A stretch of 64,000 bases of DNA from Brachybacterium sillae (GCF_025028335.1 NZ_JAFEUW010000001.1:1984001-2048000), one strand, 5' to 3'. Positions 17,954-27,217 are shown, counted from the stretch's first letter. Made by a program: numbers and translations. The notes: a model not told the origin generated them from the letters alone.

Positions 17954-18703
17954 TCAGCGCAGCAGTTGCACGGCCAGCAGCACGATGGTCCCGGCCGTGG
18001 CGACGGGCGCGGCGGCCGCCGCCAGGGATGGTGCCGGGTCGCGTGAGACCAGTTGCGACTGCAGCAGAGCCACCACCCCGGCGGTGCCGCAGGCGAGCAG
18101 CAATCCCAGCAGGCCGCCCTGCCACAACGGGAACCCGCCCAGGCGGTCCAGCAGCACCATCGCGGTGGCGGAGGCAGCGGCCACCCCGGCGATGATCCTG
18201 ACGGTGGGGGCGATCGGCAGGGAGGCCACCAGGGACCCCACGGCGAGGCTCATGGCCGCAGCCACCGGCACCACCATCAACCCCGTGGCGGACGCGACGA
18301 CCAGTGCGGTCACCCAGGCCCCCGCGAGGCCGGTGAGCAGGGCACCGGCGACCGTACTGGTGAGGGAGGCTGCGAGGCCGGTGCGCTCCTGGCGGAGCAT
18401 CTGATGGACGAACGCCGCGAAGACCCCGCCCGCGCACACCACGGCGAGAGCCGCGAAGGGGTCCAGACGCTCCCCGGCGGTGAGGGTCAGCAGGGCCGAG
18501 CCGACACCGGTGAGCGCGACCACGCGGCGGGTGCCGTGGCTGGCCCGCAGCTCCGCGAGGGACGGCCACCCGGCACCGATCGCCAGGGAGAGCACGATCA
18601 CGACGCCCGCGCCGATCACCGGGGCGGCGGCCCCGCTGAGCGCGGCCAGAGCCAGGAGCAGGGCGAGAGCGGCACCGAGCGGAGCCCGAGGCGCGGGCGT
18701 CAT
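17954..18703 (-). CDS. Polytopic membrane protein of unknown function
   Basis: 249 residues, almost entirely hydrophobic, with about seven membrane segments rich in Ala/Leu/Val/Gly. I do not recognise a named family motif; similar Ala-rich 'permease-like' proteins occur next to mshD in actinobacteria. GGAGGTCCC directly before the ATG at 18703 supports the start. It is divergent from mshD. The 120 bp between its stop and the small peptide gene hold nothing recognisable. Confidence 0.7.
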   Translation of the reverse strand: MTPAPRAPLGAALALLLALAALSGAAAPVIGAGVVIVLSLAIGAGWPSLAELRASHGTRRVVALTGVGSALLTLTAGERLDPFAALAVVCAGGVFAAFVHQMLRQERTGLAASLTSTVAGALLTGLAGAWVTALVVASATGLMVVPVAAAMSLAVGSLVASLPIAPTVRIIAGVAAASATAMVLLDRLGGFPLWQGGLLGLLLACGTAGVVALLQSQLVSRDPAPSLAAAAAPVATAGTIVLLAVQLLR

Positions 18704-18792
18704 GGGACCTCCCGTGTGCTCGTGCCGACGACTGGACCGTTAGTCTACGAGCCGACCACCGCCTCGGCCCCTGACGCGACGGAAGGAGCGAC

Positions 18793-19733
18793 GTGCTCCC
18801 CATCGACAGCACCCCCCGGCCCCCCGTGGAGGACATCCTCCGACTGGTGCACCGGGTGGAGGCGGCCGACGGCGTCGCCCCCCTCGATGAAGCGGCCCTC
18901 CTGGCCCTGCGCGGTGAGGGCTCGCGTCGGGCCACTCACCTGCTGGCGCGGGAGGGATCCGACGGTTCCGTGGTCGGGGTCGTGAGCATCCTGGAGGACG
19001 GCACCGTGCAGGGTTTCGTCGCCCCGGAACACCGCCGACGCGGCCACGGCACCGCCCTGCTGCGTGAGGCGCTGAGCGGCCGGCCCACCGCGCGGGTGTG
19101 GGCGCACGGGGACCTGCCCCCCGCGGGGGCACTGCTGCGGGGGCGGGGCTCGACGCGCAGCGCGTGTTGCTGGAGATGGAACTCCCCCTCGACGATCCGA
19201 TCGCCCCACGGTCGCCGCGAAGGGGCGCGGCGGGAACCTCGCAGGCGCCGCGGCTCACCGTCGGGGGTCTGCACGATGACCGTGACGCCGCGGACTTCCT
19301 GGCCCTGAACGCCGCCGCCTTCGCCCACCACCCCGAACAGGGCACCCTCACCCGTGAGGATCTCGATGCCCGCCGCGCCGAGCCGTGGTTCTCGCCCGCT
19401 GACGTGCACCTGGCCCGTCTGGACGGACGTCCGGCGGCGGTGGTGTGGATCAAGCGTGCCCCGGGGAGCGCGACCGCGGAGGTGTATGTGGTCGCCACCC
19501 ATCCGGAGGCCCAGGGGAGAGGGCTGGCGAGCATGCTGCTCACCCGCGCCCTGGAGGCGGTTCGGCAGGACGGGGCCCGGGTGGCGGAACTGTTCGTCGA
19601 GGCGGACAGCATCGGTGCGGTGCGCCTGTACGAGACGCTGGGTTTCCGGGAGAGGCGCCGCCACGTGCAGTACGCCGCGCAGGGTGCTGCGCCCCGGGCG
19701 ACCACGCGACCGGTCGAGGACGGGGAGGGCTGA
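18793..19733 (+). pseudogene. mshD: Mycothiol synthase, frameshifted
   Basis: Two tandem GNAT domains of MshD, which acetylates Cys-GlcN-Ins in the last step of mycothiol synthesis, are present in two different frames. Frame 1 runs from the GTG at 18793 (good GGAAGGAG upstream) through VQGFVAPEHRRRGHGTALL to TARVWAHGD. The second domain (ALNAAAFAHHPEQG, VVATHPEAQGRGLASMLL, VRLYETLGF) continues in another frame to the TGA at 19731. The switch falls in the G5 run at 19139-19143. Adding one G gives a continuous chain reading LLRGAGLDAQRVLLEMEL. It is either a sequencing error or a real loss of function. Together the two halves span the full expected length (about 313 residues). Confidence 0.85.
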
Positions 19734-19734
19734 G

Positions 19735-20691
19735 ATGCGTGTGACCCCCGAAAGGACCGCGCCGGTGCTCGCCGCCGGTGCCCTGGTGTGGCGCGAGGGT
19801 GACCAGGATCTCGAGGTCCTGCTGGTGCATCGACCCCGTTACGACGACTGGTCGGTGCCCAAGGGGAAGCTCGACCCGGGCGAGACCTTCCCGGCGGCGG
19901 CGGTGAGGGAGGTCGCCGAGGAGACCGGGGTGAAGGTGCGGTTGCATCGTCCGCTGCCGACCGCCGTGTATCTGCTGCCCGACGGGCGGACCAAGATCGT
20001 GCAGTACTGGGTGGGGACGGTGCGCTCCACCACCGGGCCGGGACCGGAGAACCCGAAGGAGATCGACGAGGTGCGGTGGGTGCCCCTGGCGCGCGCCGAC
20101 CGGTTGCTGACCCGGCAGAGCGACCGGGTGCTCATCGATGCTCTTCGTCGCCAACAGAAGGCCGGGGCGCTGCGCACCCAGCCGATCGTGATCCAGCGCC
20201 ACGCCGCAGCGCGGTCGCGGGCCAAGTGGCGCAAGGGGGAGGGGAGTCGCCCGCTGAACAGCAAGGGACGTGACCAGGCTGCGGCGCTGCCCCCGGTGCT
20301 CGACGCCTTCGCACCCGCCGCGGTCGTCTCCAGTCCCTGGAAGCGGTGCCTCGCGACTGTCGAACCCTACGCGCGGGCGGCAGGGTTGGAGGTCATCACC
20401 AAGGACGAGCTGACGGAGGCCGGCCACGCGGCTCGGCCCTCCCGGGCCGGGGCAGTGGTCGAGCGGGTCCTCCGCGCGGCCCGTCCTCTGGTGCTGTGCA
20501 CCCACCGGCCGGTGCTGCCCACCGTGATGTCCCAGGTCAGAGAGTTCTCCACCCGTGAGGTCGCACTGGAACTGCCGCGCTCGGATCCGTTCCTGGCTGC
20601 CGGGGAGATGCTGGTTCTCCATGTGACGCCGGAGGGAACGGTTGTCGCAATCGAACGACATCTGCCCAATATCGAGGGACGGCGGCCCTGA
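19735..20691 (+). CDS. MutT1-like NUDIX hydrolase fused to a histidine phosphatase domain
   Basis: 318 residues. The NUDIX box GKLDPGETFPAAAVREVAEETGV is spread over residues about 44-66, after WSVPKGK. The C-terminal half is a SixA/phosphoglycerate-mutase-like domain (VIQRHAAARSR, VSSPWKRCLATVEPYA, VLCTHRPVLPT); the first His follows Arg (RHA). The arrangement matches mycobacterial MutT1, which hydrolyses 8-oxo-dGTP and diadenosine polyphosphates. The ATG lies 1 nt after the mshD stop, so it is probably co-transcribed with mshD. Confidence 0.9.
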   Translation: MRVTPERTAPVLAAGALVWREGDQDLEVLLVHRPRYDDWSVPKGKLDPGETFPAAAVREVAEETGVKVRLHRPLPTAVYLLPDGRTKIVQYWVGTVRSTTGPGPENPKEIDEVRWVPLARADRLLTRQSDRVLIDALRRQQKAGALRTQPIVIQRHAAARSRAKWRKGEGSRPLNSKGRDQAAALPPVLDAFAPAAVVSSPWKRCLATVEPYARAAGLEVITKDELTEAGHAARPSRAGAVVERVLRAARPLVLCTHRPVLPTVMSQVREFSTREVALELPRSDPFLAAGEMLVLHVTPEGTVVAIERHLPNIEGRRP

Positions 20692-20699
20692 GCATCGTC

Positions 20700-20705
20700 C
20701 ATGAT
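20700..20705 (+). promoter_or_regulatory. Candidate -10 box, leaderless DUF4190 gene
   Basis: CATGAT, 6 nt before the ATG at 20712. Confidence 0.4.
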
Positions 20706-20711
20706 GGGCCC

Positions 20712-21509
20712 ATGACCCACTTCTCGTCGTACCCGTCGGCTCCGTCCCCCGAGAATCCCTCCCACGAAGGTGCGGAGCGCGCCGGCGAGGCGTGGTACCC
20801 CGACGCTGGGCGGCCCGGTCAGGCCGCGCCCGCGGGTGGTTCCGCGGCATGGAGCCCCGCGCCGAGCGGGACCTCGACGACCTCTGGCTCGGCGAGCAGT
20901 CCCTACGGCTCTAGCCCCTACGAGAGCGGCGCGTACGGGGGTGGCGCGTATGGGCACGGAGCCTCGGGGCAGAGTGCCTACGGGCAGAACGGGTATGGCC
21001 CGGGCACGTACGGCCAGAGCGCCCCGGAGCAGAACGCGGCCGGTCAGAGCGCCTACGGCCAGACGTCCTACGGCCAGAGCACCTTCGGCCAGAACACCTA
21101 CGGCCAAAACATCTACGGCCAGAACACCTACGGCCAAAACATCTACGGCCAGAGCGCGTCTACTCCGGGCACGGTCGGGCAGGCCGTCTACGGTAAGAGC
21201 GCCGACGGTCAGGGCAGCACGGGTGCCGCCACCGGCGCGGTGCCCCGTGAGACGTCCGGCAAGGCGATCGCCGCGCTGGTGTTCGGCCTGATCGGGGTCG
21301 TCCTCCAGCTGTACATCGTCTCCCCGGTGGCGCTGTTCCTCGGATACTCGGCCCGGAAGGAGACGCGCGGTGGACAGAAGGACGGCGACGGTCTCGCCGT
21401 CGCAGGCATCGTCATGGGGTGGATCGGGACGGCGCTGATGGTGATCGCGCTGGTCTTCATCCTCATCTGGGTGGTGTTCGTGGTGTTCCTGGGGGCCTCG
21501 GGTTACTGA
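20712..21509 (+). CDS. DUF4190 membrane protein with long Tyr-Gly-Gln repeat region
   Basis: 265 residues. Residues 1-165 are low-complexity and disordered, built from about 14 copies of a YGQS/YGQN pentapeptide-like unit plus Ser/Gly/Pro-rich text. Residues about 175-260 form the DUF4190 domain: a hydrophobic hairpin AIAALVFGLIGVVLQL ... ALFLGYSARKE and a final helix GIVMGWIGTALMV. The disordered part resembles phase-separating low-complexity sequences; its role is not known. The repeats also show at the DNA level (21091-21150). Confidence 0.8.
   Translation: MTHFSSYPSAPSPENPSHEGAERAGEAWYPDAGRPGQAAPAGGSAAWSPAPSGTSTTSGSASSPYGSSPYESGAYGGGAYGHGASGQSAYGQNGYGPGTYGQSAPEQNAAGQSAYGQTSYGQSTFGQNTYGQNIYGQNTYGQNIYGQSASTPGTVGQAVYGKSADGQGSTGAATGAVPRETSGKAIAALVFGLIGVVLQLYIVSPVALFLGYSARKETRGGQKDGDGLAVAGIVMGWIGTALMVIALVFILIWVVFVVFLGASGY
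21091..21150 (+). repeat. Two exact 30-bp tandem copies inside the DUF4190 gene
   Basis: 21091-21120 and 21121-21150 are identical, encoding two copies of a ten-residue Tyr-Gly-Gln-Asn unit. A 30-bp in-frame unit can expand or contract by slippage without breaking the gene. Confidence 0.85.
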
Positions 21510-21607
21510 ACAGCCTCGCAGCGGCACGCCTGAAGCAGCACTCCCAGACGAATGTGACGTATCCGTAATGCTCTGCTGACCTGCAACAATGACCTCCAGA
21601 GCGGTCC

Positions 21608-21629
21608 GTTTACCCACCGTTCACGTGAA
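21608..21629 (+). promoter_or_regulatory. Candidate PHO box (PhoP binding site) upstream of pstS
   Basis: Two adjacent 11-nt direct repeat units, GTTTACCCACC (21608-21618) and GTTCACGTGAA (21619-21629), fit the actinobacterial PHO-box consensus of GTTCACC-like 11-mers. They sit 100-120 bp before the pstS start, in an otherwise empty 219-bp gap, as expected for phosphate-starvation induction. Confidence 0.6.
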
Positions 21630-21728
21630 TGGGGCTGGCGCGTCATCTGTGCTCCCTACCTTCGGACGCGGCGCCGGACCGCGGCGCCCACCTCGTCCGG
21701 GCTGTAGCGCCCCTCGAAAGGAACAGCT

Positions 21729-22859
21729 GTGACTGCTCGTCAGAACAAGATCGTCGCGTTCGCCGCGCTCGGCCTCGCGGGTGCGCTCGGCCTCGCCGCC
21801 TGTGGTGGCGGCACCGACAACGCCGCCGGCGGCCAGAACGGTGGCGCCTCCGACAACGGTGGTGCCACCTCCGGCGCCCTCTCCGGTCAGCTCGCCGGTG
21901 CGGGCGCCTCCTCCGCCGAGGCCGCTCAGGCCGCGTGGACCCAGAGCTTCATAGCCCTCAACCCCGAGGCCCAGGTCACCTACGACGCTGTGGGCTCCGG
22001 CGCCGGCCGTGAGCAGTTCCTCAACGGCGGCGTGCAGTTCGCCGGCTCCGACGCGGCCCTCACGCCGGAGGAGATCACCCAGTCCGCGAACACCTGCCAG
22101 GGTGGCAAGGCCTTCAACGTCCCGGTGTACATCTCCCCGATCGCCGTGATCTACAACCTCGAGGGCGTGGACAACCTGCAGCTCTCCCCGCAGACCATCG
22201 CGGGCATCTTCTCCGGTCAGATCACCAAGTGGAACGATCCGAAGATCGCCGCCGACAACCCGGACGCCACGCTGCCCGACCTGGCGATCGTCCCGGTGCA
22301 CCGCTCGGACGACTCCGGCACCACCGAGAACTTCACCCACTACCTCTCCGAGACCGCCGGTGACGTGTGGACCCACGGCGAGGTCGAGACCTGGCCGGTG
22401 CAGGGCGGCCAGTCCGGCGACGGCACCTCCGGTCTGGTGAAGGTCGTCGAGGGTGGCAACGGGACCATCGGCTACGCCGACGCCTCCAAGGCCGGCAACC
22501 TGGGCGTCGCCAAGATCAAGGTCGGTGAGGAGTTCGTCGAGTACAGCCCCGAGGCCGCCGCCAAGGCTGTCGAGCTGTCCCCGCGCGCCGAGGGCCGCGA
22601 GGAGGGCGACATCGTCGTGGAGCTCGACCGCAAGCTGACCGACCCCAGCGCCTACCCGCTGGTGCTCGTCTCCTACCTGGTGCTGTGCGACACCTACCAG
22701 GATCAGGCCACCGCCGACCTGGTGAAGGGCTACGCCAACTACATCACCTCCCAGGAGGGCCAGCAGGCCTCCCAGGAGGCCGCCGGCAACGCGCCGCTGA
22801 CGGAGAAGCTCTCCACCGACGCCAAGGCCTCGATCGACAAGATCAAGGCCGCCAGCTGA
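21729..22859 (+). CDS. pstS: Phosphate ABC transporter substrate-binding lipoprotein
   Basis: 376 residues. The signal peptide ends in the lipobox GLAACGG (Cys about residue 24). A Gly/Asn/Ser-rich linker follows, then the PstS fold with ALTPEEI, the phosphate-binding VPVHRSDDSGTTENF and SGLVKVVEGGNGTIGYAD. It captures inorganic phosphate at the cell surface for PstCAB. The GTG start follows GAAAGGAACAGCT. It is the first gene of pstSCAB and lies behind a candidate PHO box. Confidence 0.95.
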   Translation: MTARQNKIVAFAALGLAGALGLAACGGGTDNAAGGQNGGASDNGGATSGALSGQLAGAGASSAEAAQAAWTQSFIALNPEAQVTYDAVGSGAGREQFLNGGVQFAGSDAALTPEEITQSANTCQGGKAFNVPVYISPIAVIYNLEGVDNLQLSPQTIAGIFSGQITKWNDPKIAADNPDATLPDLAIVPVHRSDDSGTTENFTHYLSETAGDVWTHGEVETWPVQGGQSGDGTSGLVKVVEGGNGTIGYADASKAGNLGVAKIKVGEEFVEYSPEAAAKAVELSPRAEGREEGDIVVELDRKLTDPSAYPLVLVSYLVLCDTYQDQATADLVKGYANYITSQEGQQASQEAAGNAPLTEKLSTDAKASIDKIKAAS

Positions 22860-22895
22860 TCACCGATACCGCACCCACGACCATGTCGTGACCGC

Positions 22896-22932
22896 CGCGC
22901 CGTCGGGGGGCATCCACGCCCCCGGCGGCGCG
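22896..22932 (+). promoter_or_regulatory. Hairpin in the pstS-pstC gap
   Basis: A 14-bp stem (22896-22909 with 22919-22932, one G-T type mismatch) and a 9-nt loop lie 37 nt after the pstS stop, in the only long gap (133 bp) of the operon. It probably acts as a partial terminator or a 3' stabiliser that lets PstS be made in excess over the membrane subunits. Confidence 0.5.
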
Positions 22933-22992
22933 CGCCGTGCGTGAGGGCTCCGAGCCCCGTCCCGATTCCCCGCTGCTTCAGGAAGGCCCATA

Positions 22993-23970
22993 GTGAGCAC
23001 CACCGCAGCCACCTCCACGCCGCCGCCCGCGGCTCCCCGCCCCGAGGCGGACTCGGGTCCCGCCAAGTCCGTGCGTCGACCGGGTGACGTCGTCTTCTCC
23101 GGCCTCTCGGTCGGGTCCGGGCTGATCATCTTCCTCACCCTGGCGCTGGTCGCGATCTTCCTGACCCTGCGCTCCATGCCCGCCATCCGCGACAGTCGCG
23201 AGGTCACGGGCAACGCCGATGCGGTCTCCCTCGTGGAGTTCACGATGCCGCTGGTGTTCGGCACCGTGTTCGCCGCCGTCTTGGCGCTGATCATGGCGGT
23301 GCCGGTGGCGATCGGGATCGCCCTGTTCATCTCGCACTTCGCGCCGCGCGCGCTCGCCACGCCGTTGGGCTTCATGATCGACCTGCTGGCCGCCGTCCCG
23401 TCGGTGGTCTTCGGTCTGTGGGGCGGCGTGTGGCTGGTGCCGAGGCTTGAGCCCCTCTACCTGTTCCTCAACAAATACTTCGCGTGGATCCCGCTGTTCG
23501 CGGGTGAGCCCACTGCGCCGATGCGCAACCTGGCCAGTGCCTCCGTGGTGCTCGCGGTGATGATCCTGCCGATCATCACGGCTGTGTCCCGCGAGGTCTT
23601 CCTGCAGACGCCGCGCCTGCAGGAGGAGGCGGCCCTCGCTCTGGGAGCCACGCGCTGGGAGACCATCAAGACGGTGGTGCTGCCGTTCAGCCGCTCCGGC
23701 GTGGTGTCCGCATCGATGCTGGGCCTCGGTCGCGCGCTCGGCGAGACCATGGCCGTGCTCATGGTGCTCTCCCCGGGGGCCACGTTCTCGCTGCACATCC
23801 TCGAGGTCGGCCGCCACCAGTCGATCGCCGCGAACATCGCCTCCCAGAGTGCGGAGGCGAGCCCGGACGTGATGGCCCGCCTGATCTTCACCGGTCTGGT
23901 GCTGTTCGTCATCACCTTCATCATCAACGCGCTGGCCCGCGCCATCGTGACCAAGCGTCAGAAGGGCTGA
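22993..23970 (+). CDS. pstC: Phosphate ABC transporter permease PstC
   Basis: 325 residues. A disordered 30-residue N-terminus is followed by six membrane helices. The ABC permease EAA loop is EEAALALGATRWETIKTVVL (about residues 212-231) followed by GLGRALGETMAV, the classical PstC sequence. It forms the inner-membrane channel with PstA. The GTG start follows AGGAAGGCC. Third gene-by-gene spacing is tight: pstA starts 5 nt after its stop. Confidence 0.95.
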   Translation: MSTTAATSTPPPAAPRPEADSGPAKSVRRPGDVVFSGLSVGSGLIIFLTLALVAIFLTLRSMPAIRDSREVTGNADAVSLVEFTMPLVFGTVFAAVLALIMAVPVAIGIALFISHFAPRALATPLGFMIDLLAAVPSVVFGLWGGVWLVPRLEPLYLFLNKYFAWIPLFAGEPTAPMRNLASASVVLAVMILPIITAVSREVFLQTPRLQEEAALALGATRWETIKTVVLPFSRSGVVSASMLGLGRALGETMAVLMVLSPGATFSLHILEVGRHQSIAANIASQSAEASPDVMARLIFTGLVLFVITFIINALARAIVTKRQKG

Positions 23971-23975
23971 GAGAC

Positions 23976-25154
23976 ATGACCGCGACCACGCCCACGACCA
24001 CGCCGCCCTCCGGCTCGCGCGCGCTCGTCTCCGGTTCCCGTGCCGGGGAGACCCGCCTGCCCGTCTACCACCTGGTGTTCACCGGGATCGCCGCGCTGGT
24101 GCTCGCCGCGATCCTGCTGCTGGCCCTGGGCGCATTCAACATCGGTGCCCTGGTGGTGGTCGGCTACCTGTTGCACCTCGTCGTCGCCTACGCCTACTCC
24201 CGGGCTCGTGAGGGACGCCGCTGGGCCATGGACCGCTTCGTCACCCTCCTGGTGGTCGGAGCTTTCGCCCTCGCGATGATCCCCCTGGTGTCGCTGCTGC
24301 TCGAGGTGACCGTGCGCGGTGCGGCGAAGCTCTTCGACCCGACGCCCTTCGCCTTCTGGGGCACCGACATGGCCGGTGTCATCGGCGGTATGGACGCCGG
24401 CGGTATCTCCCACGCCATCGTCGGCACCCTGCTCATCACCCTCGGCGCCACCCTCATCTCCGTGCCGATCGGCCTGTTCACCTCGATCTTCCTGGTGGAG
24501 TACGCCCGCTACGGCTGGATGCGCACCCTCGGCCGCGGCATCACCTTCCTGGTGGACGTGATGACCGGTATCCCGTCGATCGTCGCCGGTCTGTTCGGTC
24601 TGGCGCTGTTCATCACCATCACCAACGACCCGGGCATCCGCATCGGCCTCATGGGTTCCGTGGCGCTGTCGGTGCTGATGATCCCCACGGTCGTGCGGTC
24701 GAGTGAGGAGATGCTGCGTCTGGTGCCGCTGGAGCTTCGCGAGGCCGCCTACGGGCTCGGCGTGCCGAAGTGGCTGACCATCGTGAAGGTGGTGCTGCGC
24801 ACCGCCATCGCCGGCATCACCACCGCGATCACCCTGGCGATCGCCCGCGTGATCGGCGAGACCGCGCCGCTGCTGCTCACCGTCGGCTCCCTGCCGATGC
24901 TCAACGCCAACATGTTCTCCGGGCGCATGCAGACCCTGCCGACGTTCATCAACAGCCAGTACCGGCTCGGCAACGCGGTCTGCAACTCCGACACCATGAC
25001 GAACCCGATCACCAAGGTCGCCCACGCCTGTTCCACCACGGTCAACTACGACCGCGCCTGGGCGGCGGCGCTCACCCTGATCCTCATCGTCATGGCGCTG
25101 AACATCATCGCCCGACTCGTCAGCTACTTCTTCGCGCCGAAGCTCGGCCGCTGA
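23976..25154 (+). CDS. pstA: Phosphate ABC transporter permease PstA
   Basis: 392 residues, longer than typical PstA (~290) because two additional N-terminal membrane helices (about residues 27-70) precede the usual core. The permease loop [20 protein letters not shown] is followed by [14 protein letters not shown], the PstA signature. Near the C-terminus a periplasmic loop with two Cys ([15 protein letters not shown]) could form a disulfide. It pairs with PstC; pstB follows after 22 bp with its own ribosome-binding site. Confidence 0.94.
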   Translation: MTATTPTTTPPSGSRALVSGSRAGETRLPVYHLVFTGIAALVLAAILLLALGAFNIGALVVVGYLLHLVVAYAYSRAREGRRWAMDRFVTLLVVGAFALAMIPLVSLLLEVTVRGAAKLFDPTPFAFWGTDMAGVIGGMDAGGISHAIVGTLLITLGATLISVPIGLFTSIFLVEYARYGWMRTLGRGITFLVDVMTGIPSIVAGLFGLALFITITNDPGIRIGLMGSVALSVLMIPTVVRSSEEMLRLVPLELREAAYGLGVPKWLTIVKVVLRTAIAGITTAITLAIARVIGETAPLLLTVGSLPMLNANMFSGRMQTLPTFINSQYRLGNAVCNSDTMTNPITKVAHACSTTVNYDRAWAAALTLILIVMALNIIARLVSYFFAPKLGR

Positions 25155-25176
25155 GCCCTCCTCGAAAGGACCGATC

Positions 25177-25956
25177 GTGCCTCAGGCCATCAACGTCGAG
25201 AACCTCAACATCTACTACGGCGACTTCCTAGCGGTGGAGGACGTCAACGTCACCATCCACCCGCGGTCCGTCACCGCACTCATCGGCCCCTCCGGCTGCG
25301 GCAAGTCCACCTTCCTGCGGACCCTCAACCGCATGCACGAGGTGATCCCCGGCGCCTACGCCAAGGGCAAGGTCGAGATCGAGGGCGAAAACATCTACGG
25401 CCCGGGCGTCGATCCGGTGAACGTGCGCCGCCGCGTCGGCATGGTGTTCCAGAAGGCCAACCCGTTCCCCACCATGTCGATCCGCGACAACGTGCTCGCG
25501 GGCGTGAAGCTCAACAACCGGCGCATCTCCAAGTCCGCCGGTGACGAGCTGGTGGAGAAGTCCCTGCGCGGCGCGAACCTCTGGGAAGAGGTCAAGGATC
25601 GCCTGGACCGACCGGGCATGGGTCTGTCGGGCGGCCAGCAGCAGCGTCTGTGCATCGCCCGCGCCATCGCGGTGAAGCCCGAGGTCATCCTCATGGACGA
25701 GCCATGCTCGGCCCTCGACCCGATCTCCACCCTCGCGATCGAGGACCTCATCCATGAGCTGAAGACCGACTACACGATCGTGATCGTCACCCACAACATG
25801 CAGCAGGCCTCCCGCGTCTCCGACCGCACCGGCTTCTTCAACATCGCCAGCACCGGCAAGCCGGGGCATCTGATCGAGATCGACGAGACCGAGAAGATGT
25901 TCACCAACCCCTCGAACAAGCAGACCGAGGACTACATCTCCGGTCGCTTCGGCTGA
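25177..25956 (+). CDS. pstB: Phosphate ABC transporter ATP-binding protein PstB
   Basis: 259 residues. Walker A is GPSGCGKST (about 38-46), the signature is [14 protein letters not shown], Walker B is [12 protein letters not shown] and the switch His is in [11 protein letters not shown]. The length is normal for PstB. It starts at GTG after GAAAGGACCGATC. It energises PstSCA uptake of phosphate. There is no phoU next to it; the operon ends with a strong terminator. Confidence 0.97.
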   Translation: MPQAINVENLNIYYGDFLAVEDVNVTIHPRSVTALIGPSGCGKSTFLRTLNRMHEVIPGAYAKGKVEIEGENIYGPGVDPVNVRRRVGMVFQKANPFPTMSIRDNVLAGVKLNNRRISKSAGDELVEKSLRGANLWEEVKDRLDRPGMGLSGGQQQRLCIARAIAVKPEVILMDEPCSALDPISTLAIEDLIHELKTDYTIVIVTHNMQQASRVSDRTGFFNIASTGKPGHLIEIDETEKMFTNPSNKQTEDYISGRFG

Positions 25957-25979
25957 GCCGAGCATCGGACCACAGCACG

Positions 25980-26016
25980 ACATCGGCCCCGGAGGATTCG
26001 CCTCCGGGGCCGATGT
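25980..26016 (+). terminator. Hairpin terminator after pstB
   Basis: A perfect 16-bp stem (25980-25995 with 26001-26016) and a 5-nt ATTCG loop, starting 24 nt after the pstB stop. Confidence 0.85.
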
Positions 26017-26102
26017 GCGTTGTGGGATGGCGCGCGTCGTGGGGGTCGGGGCGGGGTGGGGACGTCGGCGTCGACACCCATCGGGCCTCCACATGGCGTG
26101 CG

Positions 26103-26108
26103 TATCCT
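26103..26108 (+). promoter_or_regulatory. Candidate -10 box, leaderless rhodanese gene
   Basis: TATCCT, 6 nt before the ATG at 26115. It has the same hexamer and spacing as at dcd. Confidence 0.55.
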
Positions 26109-26114
26109 CGGGGC

Positions 26115-26438
26115 ATGACCTTCGAGAGTGTGGACCCCACCGAGGTGCCCGAGGGCGCCCACCTGATCGACGTACGTGAACAGTCCGAGTGGGACGCCGG
26201 GCACGCCCCGACCGCGCAGCACCTCCCCGCCAGCTCCCTCATCGAACGGATGGGGGAGCTGCCGGAGGAGGGCGACCTGTACATCGTGTGCCGCGGAGGC
26301 GGGCGCAGCGCCCAGGTGACCCAGTGGCTGAACGGCAACGGCTACGACGCGATCAACGTCCGCGGTGGCATGGGCGCCTGGTCGGAGGCCGGGTTGCCGC
26401 TGACCGCCGACGGCGACGCCGAGCCGTACATCCTGTGA
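26115..26438 (+). CDS. Single-domain rhodanese-like sulfurtransferase
   Basis: 107 residues. It contains LIDVREQSEWDAGHAP and the active-site loop IVCRGGGRSAQV, in which the catalytic Cys is followed by R-G-G-G-R-S. Small cytosolic rhodaneses carry sulfane sulfur; the specific partner is not evident. The ATG at 26115 fits the family start. The SDR gene follows after 19 bp. Confidence 0.9.
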   Translation: MTFESVDPTEVPEGAHLIDVREQSEWDAGHAPTAQHLPASSLIERMGELPEEGDLYIVCRGGGRSAQVTQWLNGNGYDAINVRGGMGAWSEAGLPLTADGDAEPYIL

Positions 26439-26457
26439 GCGTCGGACGGGACAGGAC

Positions 26458-27213
26458 GTGGGTGACGACATGGGAGCAGCTGTGGCCGAGGCTTTGACCG
26501 AGACCGTTCACCCCCGGGACTCCGCGGTCCCGCCGACCGTCCTGATCACCGGTGCGGCCCGCGGCATCGGCGCCGCCATCGTCGAGCGTCTGGCGCCGAC
26601 GCACCACCTGATCCTCGCCGGCCGGGATCGCGAGGCGATGGCTGCTCAGGCGGCCGCCCTGCCCAGTGCCGAGGCGTTCGTCGCCGAGCTCACCGACGCC
26701 GCTGCCGTGGAGGCCGCCGTCACTGCCCTGGAGTTGCCGCGCGGCCTCGACGCCGTGGTGCATTCAGCCGGGGTGCTGGCCTCCGGCAGCCTGGAGCAGC
26801 TCACCGATGAGGACTGGGAACGGTCCTTCGATGTGAACGTGATCGCCGTCGCGCGTCTCACCCGGCTGTTGCTGCCTGCCCTGCGGCAGGCCCGCGGCAC
26901 CGTCGTCACCATCAACTCCGGCTCCGGGTTCCGGGCGAATCCCGGCGGTGGCGCCTACGCGGCGTCGAAATTCGCGCTGCGGGCCCTCACCGATGCCCTG
27001 CGCGCCGAGGAGGCTCCGCACGGGGTGCGCGTCACCAGCGTGCATCCGGGGCGGGTGGATTCCGACATGCAGCGGCAGCTGCGGGACTTCGAGCAGGGCG
27101 AGTACGAGCCCGAGAACTATCTGCGACCGCAGTCGGTGGCCGAGGCGGTGGCCTTCGCACTCAGCGCGGGGGAGGACGCGGTGGTCGACTCCGTGTCGGT
27201 GCGGCCCCGCTGA
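26458..27213 (+). CDS. Short-chain dehydrogenase/reductase
   Basis: 251 residues from the GTG at 26458 (an in-frame ATG at 26470 is an alternative). The NAD(P) loop is ITGAARGIGAAIV, then HSAGVLASG, the catalytic Ser in TINSGSGF and YAASKFAL (Tyr-x-x-x-Lys). It is an intact classical SDR of unknown substrate. Downstream, the fructosamine kinase gene starts 4 nt after its stop, so the two probably form one transcript, possibly with the rhodanese. Confidence 0.88.
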   Translation: MGDDMGAAVAEALTETVHPRDSAVPPTVLITGAARGIGAAIVERLAPTHHLILAGRDREAMAAQAAALPSAEAFVAELTDAAAVEAAVTALELPRGLDAVVHSAGVLASGSLEQLTDEDWERSFDVNVIAVARLTRLLLPALRQARGTVVTINSGSGFRANPGGGAYAASKFALRALTDALRAEEAPHGVRVTSVHPGRVDSDMQRQLRDFEQGEYEPENYLRPQSVAEAVAFALSAGEDAVVDSVSVRPR

Positions 27214-27217
27214 GGGC

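Noticed and set aside
20940-21180. A CRISPR-like array
   Set aside because: The repeats are short, in frame and encode the Tyr-Gly-Gln peptide; there are no unique spacers.
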